Positions 54,991 to 64,000 of a DNA stretch of 64,000 nucleotides are shown piece after piece. The notes under the pieces were generated by a model, which worked only from the letters and a program-made list of their open reading frames with translations, ran no database searches and was not told the DNA's origin. Position 1 is the first letter of the stretch. Every line of letters starts with the position of its first letter. Position numbers and translations under genes: made by a program. The DNA comes from Eucommia ulmoides (taxonomy: Eukaryota; Streptophyta; Magnoliopsida; Garryales; Eucommiaceae), in contig CM028338.1 of the NCBI GenBank assembly GCA_016647705.1, positions 15,394,740 through 15,458,739 of the forward strand, read 5' to 3'.

Positions 54991-55920
54991 CCTCATAATC
55001 ATCACTCTTTTGTTTGGACATTGGGATGCAATATGACCTATTCCCAAACACTTAAAGTATTTAATTTCTTTATTTCTAGAAGGTTGGGATCGGTCTTACA
55101 TTAGTTCAGTGTACCTCCAAATTTGTGAAATTTGGAAGGTTCGGCCTTAGGCTAAAAATTAGGCTTCTCGTCCCTTTTGCTGTAATTTGGTTTCCAAGAA
55201 GAAAAAGAACCTGATTACTGTCCAACTTGTGTAGAACCCTTACACTTTAATTGTTGATCTACTTTAATGGCCATGTCCACCATGTCATTCAACTCAACAT
55301 AATGTTGCAACTCCACCACATTTGAGATGTCACAATTTAGCCCAATTAGAAAGCTATCTATAGTAGTTTCTCGGTCCTATTTAGATCTAATCATGGCCAT
55401 ATCCATCTAGTTGTAGTAGTCTTCCATATTTTTAGACCCTTGTGTAAGACTTTGCAACTTCTGGAACAAGTCTTTATGGTAGTGGCTTGGAATGAATCGC
55501 CTCCTCATATTAGCTTTTATCTCATCCCATATCATGAAAACTTTTTTACCATTCCTCCTCCTTCTCAAGGTAAGTTGATCTTGCCATATAATAGCATAAT
55601 CAGTGAATTCTATAACAGCCAACTTCACCTTCTTCAAGCGGAGTAGTTGTGATAATCAGACACTAACTCCATTATCTTCTCCCACTCCAAATAAGCTTCA
55701 GGATCATTTTTTCCTTGGAAAGATGAAATGTTCACCTTGATTCTTCACAAGTTATTATTAATCCTCTCTCTATACCTATGTCCTCTATTCCCAGATCCAC
55801 GCTCGAATTTGCCCACGCTCACATTAGAGATACAATCATGTTCATCTAGGTCATCCCCATAATCATCTTCATAGTCAAACCTAGGAAGATTCCTCTTACT
55901 TTTCGTGGTGATTGCATCAT
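54991..55920 (-). pseudogene. Gypsy gag with mutated zinc knuckle
   Basis: Minus strand from 55919: ITTKSKRNLPRFDYEDDYGD, then at 55637-55407 FTDYAIIWQDQLTLRRRRNG, WDEIKANMRRRFIPSHYHK, DLFQKLQSLTQGSKNMEDYY. The CCHC knuckle at 55065-55010 reads KYFKCLGIGHIASQCPNK: the first Cys is Tyr. Gag, linker, RT, RNase H and integrase are in element order on the minus strand, but LTRs on both sides are missing. Confidence 0.75.
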
Positions 55921-55924
55921 GTCT

Positions 55925-56330
55925 TACACCAGCGGTGACTTTGTCTATGTAAAGATGAAGAATAACGGTGCATTTAAGATCATTGGCATGAGAGACATTT
56001 AACTAGAAATCGATATTGACAGGAAAAATTTACTTAAAGATGTTAGACATGTTTTGGATATTCAGCTCAATTTGATCTCCTCCGAAAAGCTAGATGATGA
56101 AAGTTATAATCATTACAATGAATAAAAATAGAAACTTACAGAGGTTCTTCAGTGTTGGCTAAAGGCAATAAAATAAGTAGTTTGTATGTGGTATAAGTGA
56201 TATTGGGTAAAGGAGAGGTCAACGTAGCTGAGGATTCTTCTATGTAGTTATGACATCAATGACATGGTCACTTATTTGAAAAAGGCCTTCACATGCTCTC
56301 CAAAAAATAACTCTTGATAGGTTTAAAAGG
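55925..56330 (+). pseudogene. Copia protease and pre-integrase (element D, right part)
   Basis: Plus strand: SYTSGDFVYVKMKNNGAFKI, IGMRDI, stop, LEIDIDRKNLLKDVRHVLDI, QLNLISSEKLDDES. Further on, past shifts, is KLTEVLQCWLKAIK and EKGLHMLSKK. This is the copia protease end followed by the GAG-pre-integrase region. It resumes the gene begun at 50236-50745, with about 5.2 kb of gypsy sequence in between. Gene content beyond 56330 is not recognisable. Confidence 0.65.
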
Positions 56331-57113
56331 TACATTTCTTAAAACTTGCACGTACAATTTTATCAGTAAATAACATAGAGTTTTATTTCATAAATTTAAT
56401 CTATCTAGGAGATATAATCATTTAGATCTAGTAGATACATATGTTTATTTTATGAAAATATGAAAAATAGAACACTTGGAAGTGCCTTATATTTTGTTAT
56501 ATTTATTGGTTTTTTTTCTCTCTAAAATTATTTGTTTATTCTTTGAAAACTAAAGTGACACGCCCCGATTTTTCGAAAGGAAAAGAATACTAAATAATAA
56601 ATTAGCATAAAAGGGAGATTTTTTTTAAAGCACCAGTTTTCTCACGAAAGTACTTTGTCTATCTTAAAATAATGAGTCTCCACCTACTATTGGGTTTAAA
56701 TGGTGTTCTACATCACTGAATTTTTAGAAAAACAATTAAAAGGCCTAAGTAAAAATTAACTCCTAAGAATATAGTCAAACCAAAGATTCATTTAAAGGCT
56801 CTGGGTTGGTTATGCTCAAGGAAGGTGTTAGGCACCCAAGACGCCCATTTGAAAATGGTACCTTATATCTAATTAAGTTCAATTAGTTTAGTTCGAATGT
56901 TTTATTTTATTTTGAAATAATTTGCTTTTTATAAAATCTTTTTGGTGTTTTCACAAATAAGGTAGGACAACTTTTGTATTTTTTGGGAATGTTCTCCCGG
57001 TATAACCTCTTATCAAATATTAAGGATTCGATAAAGATAGTCCCTGGGGGGTTTTATAGATGTTTTTGAGAGACTTCTTTAATTTAAGTAAACTAAATTA
57101 GGTGAATAAGAAT
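56331..57113. other. Probable LTR or leader remnant
   Basis: No gene. The text GACACGCCCCGATTTTTCG near 56570 and GGAAGGTGTTAGGCACCCAAGACGCCC near 56820 look like leader or LTR motifs of other plant gypsy/copia families. The family is not resolved. Confidence 0.3.
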
Positions 57114-59461
57114 TGTTGATCCTAAGATTTTGATGGACAATTAAATGTTGATATTTTTGGTGGAGCTAATGAGTTTCAGTGTAAACGTTCCATTGATGAT
57201 TTTATCATGAAAAAATGATTGAAGATGGTTAAGGATTCAAGAGACAAGCATTAAGAAACCGAAGGTTTTGAAGAATCTAAGAGAAAACAACTCAGGTTAA
57301 TTTTTACTCTTATTGTATCCCAATTAGGATTACGCACAACACAAAAATGATTTTATGATTATGTGTGTTTTTGATAGGATCCTAATTAGTTAAACATATT
57401 TGCTCTTACATGAAATTGAAAAAGAAATATTGATTTAAGAAATATTAGAAATTAAAATTGATTTAAAGTGCCAATTAAGTTAACTGAGAAAAGAAATCGG
57501 CTAAAGGGGTAAAAACATTGTAGAGTTGAGTTAAAAATTGATTAAGGAAGAAAGAGTTCTAGCAAGATCGGTCAACCGACCAACATGTCTCGGTCAACTG
57601 ATGAGAAGGAGCTGGGAAATGGTTCAGTATCTGAATCGTTCGGTCGACAGCTAGGTCGACCTGTGGCCAAAGGTGAAACTTTCTGAATCGTTAGGTCGAC
57701 AGACCAAAGTGGAGCGGCCGACCTACCATCGCTGGATTTTGGCTTGGGGAACTCTCTAAATCGTTTAGTCGATATACCAAGGAGTAACGGTTGATCGATG
57801 GGCTAGATATTTTGACTTGGGCTATAACCTAAATCGATCGGTCGACCTGTGGTGATTGGTCAATCGACTTGTGGTGATTGTTTCAAGTTTAGAGGATTTT
57901 GTGGATTTTTCTAAAAAATAGTTGTTACTAGCTGTTTTTTGGTTATGATCAGAGAGATATCTTAGGGATTTTATATTATTTGAGATATATAATTGATATT
58001 TTGATATCCTTATAGATATGGTTCATATAATTTAATTATTTCTCAAATTGGTGCATGTAATACTTTCTATTCTATCTAATTGAGTTTGAGAAAATATTTG
58101 AGGGACTAAATTGAATATTTTGAAAGATATAATTGAGTGAATGGAACCATGATTGAGTCATAAAGATATAATGGGTCTATAAGTACAATTAATTGTCATG
58201 ATATATGAGAAATAACGTTTGGAAGGCTTGTTTCAATTTCATATAAATAGACCTGGGTTTTTAAGATTCCAATAATCCCAATCAATCAAATTTCAAAAGA
58301 AATTCAATTCTTGAGATTTCTGAGAGTGATTATTCTGAATTCATAGTAAGAAATAATAAGATTATTCTTAAGAACTGTTCTTGAGAAAATTGGCTGTGGA
58401 TTATTGTTGTTACTGATTTGGAGTTTTATTGTTATTCATTCTTTATTTATTTGGTAAATTCCTGGTGAGATCGTTTCAAGTCTTTGCTAGTAATTGTTGT
58501 TTGATATTATTGTTTACTACTTGGAATATTGATCTTTGAAATCGTTTTTCTGAACTTTAAATTGATTGAAAACTTTTTGAAACAATTTCTTATGAAAATC
58601 TAATTACGTGCTAAATTGTGTGCTACCTGTTTTTATTAAAATTAGATTTTGAAATTCTCACTTTGTTTCTATCACTAGTATCGAGACATTAATTGAGTTC
58701 AAATTAATCTGGGGTGGTAAAAGCTCTAAGTAGGAAAAAGCCTATCAATTTTATAATTGGTGAGTTGTGTGCGGATTAGAAATTATTGAGAATATTTAAT
58801 CAGGGGTAGCTGGTTTCAATCTCTTCTGGTAAAGAGATTGAGGTTTGATATTTGCCTAGAGTATAAAAAGATTAGGTTATTCTTTTCCCGTGAAATGAGA
58901 TAGGTGTAATTCTTCCTAATTAGAATTAGTGTGAGTAAATTGTAAAGGAACATCCTTACTTGGTAAAGAATACTTGGAGTGATTTTGTGAGGTTTAATTC
59001 TTGAGTCTAAGGTATAAAAGGAATTAGGTTTGATCCTTATCATGTGAAAGGATTATGTTAATCTTGAGCCTGAAAAAAAGATAAGGTTATTCCTGAGCCT
59101 GTCAAAAAGGATTGTAAATGCTGATTCTGAGTCCGTAAAAAGAATAATTGTGTAAGGGTTTGATTCCTACATGGTAAAGGAATTTTGAGTTTAGTAGGTG
59201 TGACTCTTCGTGGATCTCAAGAGACTGGATTAGTAACAAAAAGCTTGGTGAACAAGTACAAATTTTGGTGTGCTATTTTCTTTACATTATTTATATTCTG
59301 TTGTTTGGGTGTGCACCTAGTTTATAACTCTTATCCGCTGCTATAAAGATAGTAATTAATTTAGGATAAAATTAATTATTTAAATTTTTAAGTGTTATTA
59401 TTTCTTAATTTTTTTATTACTACCAATTCACTACTCTCTTAGGTAGATCACTGGGCCAACA
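57114..59461 (+). repeat. 5' LTR of copia element C (family B, copy c), 2,348 bp
   Basis: It starts TGTTGATCCTAAGATTTTGAT and ends CACTGGGCCAACA; the primer site follows at once. Same family as 19595-21712 and 4790-6167. U3 carries a diverged series of GTCGAC-type palindromes at 57565-57890 (GGTCGACAGCTAGGTCGACC). A TATA-like CATATAAATAGACC is at about 58243. Confidence 0.9.
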
Positions 59462-59478
59462 ATTGGTATCAGAGATGG
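59462..59478 (+). other. Primer binding site, copia C
   Basis: ATTGGTATCAGAGATGG follows the LTR end. TTGGTATCAGAG matches the plant initiator tRNA-Met primer site. This fixes the LTR end at 59461. Confidence 0.85.
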
Positions 59479-59511
59479 TTTAGCTTGATACACTAAGCTA
59501 ACAAAGATCAC

Positions 59512-60255
59512 ATGGCGCACACAATAGGCACACTAACTGAGGGGCAGTCTACGCACCGACCACCCTTGTTTGCAGGTGAAAATTATGCATTCTAGAAGGA
59601 TAAAATGATTGCTTTCCTTCAGGCCACGAATTATGAAGTATGGCTAGCAATTGAGGATGGTCCGTTTGTCCCCATGGAAAACGGAGTTACCAAGAAGGAA
59701 AAGTAACTTACTACTTCTGACAAGCAGAAGCTCTCTATAAACTCTCAAGCTATTAATATTTTATTTTGATCTTTAAATGCTAATGAATACTTGAGAGTTT
59801 TAGGTTGTAGATCGGCGAAAAGAATGTGGGACAAGTTGTAGGTTACCCACGAAGGAACAAGTTAAGTAAAACAATAAAAAATCAACGCTTTAATCCGTCG
59901 ATTTGCATTGTTTAGAATGGGAGAAACATAATCGATTCAAGAGATATACACTCGATTCAACAACATCTGCAACCATTTGAGTCAACTCGAAAATCCATAC
60001 ACCACGAAGGATAAAGTTTGAAAGATCCTGAGATCTTTAACTAAAACATGGGAGCCAAACGTGACCGCAATCGAGAAAGCTAAGGATCTTGCCAAAGACA
60101 AAATAGATGACCTCATCGCCAACTTGATGACGCATGAAACGACAATTAGAGGATATGAGGATGACATCAGAAATAACAAAAAGAAGTCCTTAGTACTAAA
60201 GGCTTAGGAAGCTGAAGAAGAGGATGACAATAATGATGTAAGTCTTGACAGTGAG
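59512..60255 (+). pseudogene. Copia C gag (UBN2-type)
   Basis: From ATG 59512: MAHTIGTLTEGQSTHRPPL, FAGENYAF, stop where Trp is expected, KDKMIAFLQATNYEVWLAIE, DGPFVPMENGVTKK. Past further stops: SAKRMWDKLQVTHEGTS, IQEIYTRFNNICNHLSQLEN, ILRSLTKTWEPNVTAIEKAK, DKIDDLIANLMTHETTIRG and EAEEEDDNNDVSLDSE. Collinear with the gag at 8919, including an acidic stretch before the knuckle, where the Athila/Tat-like LTR at 60256 cuts it. At least five in-frame stops; dead. Confidence 0.85.
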
Positions 60256-61608
60256 TGATAAGTGTAATTTATCTATTTATTTTCAAGCCAGTTTTGGTAG
60301 TTTTTGAGTATTTTTATAACATTTTATTATGTTTTAATACGTTTTTATTTATTTTGTCTTAAATTAGGTATTTAGGGTGAAAGGGACTAAAACGGTCTAT
60401 AAACGATCAAAGTGGTGGAAGAACGGTGGAGAAAAAGGGCAAAAAGGCCAAATCCAAAACTTGTATCACCGTTGCAGTGGTGAAAATACAGAAAGTTTGC
60501 TGAAGCTCCATCGCAGCAGCGGTTAAGCCACCACTGCAGCGGTCAAAATACAGAGAGCTCCACCGTTGCAGCGGTTAGCCTGCCAACCTCCCCATCGCTG
60601 CAGTGGTCACTCTACAAATTTGTTAGGATATTTTAGGATATTTTGAGATATGTTGAATCTTATAAATATCGTCCTTATTCTCCCCAAATGAAAGGTGGAC
60701 GTTTTCGGGAGTCTTGAGAGCTCTAAGGCCATTCGACCAATAGAAAATCACAATGCGAAGAAGGAGGAAGCGTTCTTGGAGCAGTTTTAGCATCGGATCT
60801 TCGGATAATAGCTAGTCTCCTCGTTTTTCTATTTCTCTCTTAGATTGGTTAAATGTTTGTATATGTTTAGCTTGTATTTAGTTGTATTTAGGGCTACGAT
60901 TATGTGTAGCTCAACATATATTGTCTAGGGATTGATGTACATCATGAAAATGTTATTTAAATAAATCGATGTTTTGTTAATGGTTGTTCATGTTTATCCG
61001 ATTATATTTACCGTTATTCCACGTTTATATGCTTGTTCAGATATATTGAGAATACGGGATTGAACACTCAGGAGAGGTAACCCTGGATTTGGATAAGGGT
61101 TTAAATACAACTCGATGATCTAATAACCCGGGAGAGAGTTAGAAAATATGCAATCTGTGAGGTTGGGGCAAGACTCATGTGACCAAGTGTTGTATAGACA
61201 CTCGAGGAGGACTTCAACATTGATGCGAAGTCACATATTCATCCACTTTACACTTGGGAGAGGTAGTGAATGAGATTTCGATACTGAGATTGTCGGATAG
61301 GATGAACGCAATTAATGTAAATTAAATTAAAAAGAACACATTTAAGTAAATGAAGTTAATCCCTAAGCAATAAATTCTCATAAATGTCATACCAGTATAT
61401 TAGTATAATTAGTTTAATTAACTTAGTTTAGTATATTTTTATAAAAACTACATTTTTATCGCCTAAATAAAGTTAGGTTATGATAATTGCGGTACTCAAT
61501 GATAATCTCAACCAATCCCTTTGGATACGAAAACTCTAACGTTTCCTAATATACTAAAACTTGACCCGTACACTTGCGGTAATAGTAGCGACGTTTTCAT
61601 GCGCTACA
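60256..61608 (+). repeat. 5' LTR of Athila/Tat-like element, 1,353 bp
   Basis: It begins TGATAAGTGTAATTTATC and ends GCGCTACA; the primer site follows in 7 bp. Homologous (reverse orientation) to 12543-13973 and 15904-17448. A GC-rich repeat at 60460-60610 contains repeated CACCG-TGCAG-CGGT sequence resembling the CCGCGG palindromes of the solo LTRs. TATA-like CTTATAAATATCG lies at about 60658. The preceding 5 bp are GTGAG; the other end is outside the window. Confidence 0.85.
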
Positions 61609-61615
61609 AAGTTTT

Positions 61616-61637
61616 TGGCGCTATTTCTGGGGATTAG
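61616..61637 (+). other. Primer binding site (tRNA-Asp type)
   Basis: TGGCGCTATTTCTGGGGATT resembles TGGCGCCGTTGCCGGGGATC, the tRNA-Asp-type site typical of Athila/Tat elements, with about three changes. It defines the LTR end and supports the family assignment. Confidence 0.75.
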
Positions 61638-61799
61638 TTTTTAGATTGTTGTTGATATTATAAGTAAATAACATGATTTTAATTTAGATATTTCTTTTGT
61701 TTATAATTTTTGTTTGTAATTTTGTTTTTTATTTCTCTTGCAAGGTACTTGACTATAGTAAATCAACAAGTGCTTATGCATTTTTTTCAATGAGATTCC

Positions 61800-62611
61800 G
61801 AGACATTTTATAGTGCTTGGGATTGATACAAGGAATTACTGTTCTGGTTTTCGAACCATCATTTCCCGAGAGAGTGTCAACTACTGAACTTTCTCGATGG
61901 ATTACTAGCCGCAACGAGAATGTGGGTTGAAGAAGGAAACGGTACCACCTCTTTCAACCAATTAACCACAGACGAAGCGTATTGGTTGTTGGAAGACATG
62001 GCCGGTTATGATTATCACTGTTGGAATTATTCAACAAGCTACAAAAGCTTGGGGGATAGTTTCACCACCACGGTGCCATGGATTGACACTCTGGTTCAAG
62101 ATGTGGAGTCTTTCCCCTGGAGGAAATGTTAGCTGAATTTATGAGGGACACTCAGACATTTTGGAGGGAAACGAATGACAGGATCAATGAGCATGAGGAT
62201 CGTCCTGACAATATTGAGACGGTTTGCACCGAAATCAATACGACCGTAATGTCTTTTCAGATGCAAATCGGTCAGCTTATCTTCTTGATTGAGGCTAAGT
62301 CAGACACGGTGGCATTGGGAGATACACAAGACATATCATGTGAAAGCCACCGTGAAGAACTGGAGATGAGCGGAAGGAGCTTAGGAGAGTTAAATTATGA
62401 TTATTCAAATGAGACGGGAACCCAAGCATGGATTGACGATTGTGATTCTTTACCATTGGTGATCCAAATTGTGATGCCACCACTAATCCAAGACGATCAC
62501 ATCTACGAGGATCCATTGTGGCTCACTTGTCCTTTGCCGTCAAAAGCAATGCTCTTTCATGCCCACCAAGTACATGAGCCGGTAAAGAGTCATGTTGAAA
62601 GTTCGAGCTGA
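61800..62611 (+). pseudogene. Athila/Tat-like gag C-terminal region
   Basis: A frame from about 61865 reads CQLLNFLDGLLAATRMWVEE, TTDEAYWLLEDMAGYDYHCW, then 62126-62611 gives MLAEFMRDTQTFWRETNDRI and a coiled segment, IGQLIFLIEAKSDTVALGD, and ends EPVKSHVESSS. The GL-x-x-x-TR and 'DEAYxLLExMAxYDY' pattern is that of gypsy gag proteins of this lineage. The 5' half of gag is not visible. The two main pieces are in different frames (overlap near 62126). No pol domain follows in the remaining 1.4 kb. Confidence 0.6.
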
Positions 62612-64000
62612 ACAGAGCTAAATCTCTCCAATCTTGAGGGCATACTAAATCAAGACCTGTATGTGGGGTTGTATGACACATACTACGAGCGGAAGCCGCT
62701 CTTTGACCAACACTTCTCCATGTTGGGCCGAGAAACATAAACCACATGAGGCAACCCAAGTAAAAAATAAATTATATCCGTTACTGCCGACTTGATTCGG
62801 AGGGGAGATGCTCTCACCTCCCAGGTACGTGTTCTAAACCCCCTTCGTCAACATGCTTTATTTCAAATGTTAAGATAATTATTGGGATATTCTGGACACT
62901 GCCCATTTTAAGTTTGGGGGTGATGTGTAGTATGTTAGTATGTTTTATTGTTTAATTGTTTGTATGTTTGTTTAGTGTAGAATGTGTTTATGTTTGTGTG
63001 TTGTTGTTGTTGCATGCTGAGTTTTGAGTTCATCTGGGCCGTTACCCGATGTGGATATTACCCCCTAGTTGTTTGTCAAGGTTAAAGATAATGCCCATTC
63101 ATGTGTGTTTTGTATACTTGGCATATCGTTTTGGTGAAAGTTATTGTGGATCCTAATTTGCACGAGCACGTAGACTTAATGTATAGCTCTTCAATTGATT
63201 TGAGGACAATTATCCATTAGCCAAACTCATGACATTTTAAGGATTCTCGAACCTGATTGAGGGGAAACTTGAGGCAAAATCCTAGGAGAGGTAGTTTAGG
63301 AGATATGATTTAGGCATTCATTTGATTCGCTTGAGCCTTTGAAGCTTACCTTATAATATGTTTATCCGTTGTTACCCTGTCGAAGCCTATACGCCGTTTC
63401 AATTCTGAACACATAACAAATACCCTGGCCAATTAAATTCTTTCTAAACCTATATCATTGGGCCGAAGGCACAATTTGAGTGAATCAAGTTAGCATTCGT
63501 ATATGCTACTTGAAGTAAGCAGTTGAGTTTAGGGCAAACTTTTGATTGGTTCGGTATTCGAGTACTCATTTGTCATTTTTCTTTCATTTTAACTACACCT
63601 GTGGAATTGTAATAATCGAATAAGTTTGGTGGTATGGTTGTTGTTAAAAAAAATAAACATATGTAAATATTGTTCAATTTCTATTTTTTTTGACAAGTGA
63701 GTACGATGTTCTTAAATGATTATTCGGGGTTATTTCAAATTCATCTATGGGGGTTTGAGTATGAGTGTGCCAAGCATTGTTCCATGTGTATCATCAAGTT
63801 AACAACGTTAACCTGTTTTATATTCTCGATATACCCTTGGCCATGTTCCAAACCGCACCAAGTCCTTCTGATCCTTATGAACTTCCAAGCCTACATTAGG
63901 GGAGAGTGGAACCTATTCAGGCATATGGATATCCTAATCCTTATAGGTTAAATTCATGAGTTTCGTTGGTGGATAATCCAATCTGGTCTTTGAATGGTTA
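62612..64000 (+). other. Non-coding spacer of Athila/Tat-like element
   Basis: No gene supported. TTTTAAGTTTGGGGGTG at about 62906 is the purine-rich signature often found in such elements. GATTCGCTTGAGCCTTTGAAGCTTACC near 63328 also recurs in non-autonomous elements of this type. The short frame at 63697-63951 has no known domain. The element continues beyond the window. Confidence 0.45.

Noticed and set aside
1..64000. An operon-like or defence-type gene system
   Set aside because: Nothing but retroelement, DNA-element and one host gene was found; no toxin, nuclease or defence genes.

Overview
This window is nuclear DNA of a flowering plant, probably a eudicot. It is AT-rich, contains one intron-containing gene with GT-AG introns, and the rest is mostly layers of decayed plant transposable elements (Ty1/copia, Ty3/gypsy, Mutator-like TIR elements and a LINE fragment). 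I cannot name the species. No operons, CRISPR arrays or rRNA/tRNA genes were seen.

The only convincing host gene is a shugoshin (SGO1-like), on the plus strand from 25482 to 41922. Nine exons join in frame into a 271-residue protein with an N-terminal coiled coil and the basic C-terminal shugoshin motif. Two introns are very large (6,884 and 8,006 bp) because retroelements and tandem repeats sit in them. The larger holds an almost complete copia element of about 6 kb in antisense orientation, with matching LTRs and a CATAA target duplication.

Left of the gene (1-25 kb) is a nested retroelement district. It holds the end of a gypsy pol gene with its 3' LTR (1-1318). Next comes an antisense gypsy-type gag-like gene split by a truncated copia LTR (1.8-6.5 kb). 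An 11.5-kb copia element follows (about 6705-18227); it has a degraded gag and integrase plus an extra second ORF, and two antisense solo LTRs of an Athila/Tat-like family lie inside it, each with a perfect 5-bp target duplication. A second copia solo LTR (19595-21712, duplication GACCT) lies inside the end of a Mutator-like element. A second Mutator-like element (about 21877-23552) looks like a Pack-MULE.

Right of the gene (42-64 kb) are a small TIR element, a copia 5' end (about 44.2-47.5 kb), a LINE ORF1 fragment (49.7-50.2 kb) and a three-layer nest. In the nest a copia gag/protease gene is split by about 5 kb of gypsy material, itself made of a plus-strand LTR block flanked by internal sequence on both sides and a minus-strand gypsy pol remnant. 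Next is a copia 5' LTR with gag (57114-60255), interrupted by the 5' end of an Athila/Tat-like element that runs off the window (60256 onward).

All the retroelement genes carry stops or frameshifts except short segments, so they look inactive. Three things deserve a second look: the intact shugoshin gene carrying TE-loaded introns; the recurrence of short near-perfect palindromes upstream of the TATA box in three unrelated LTR families; and the second ORF of the 11.5-kb copia element, preceded by its own palindrome pair and TATA-like box.
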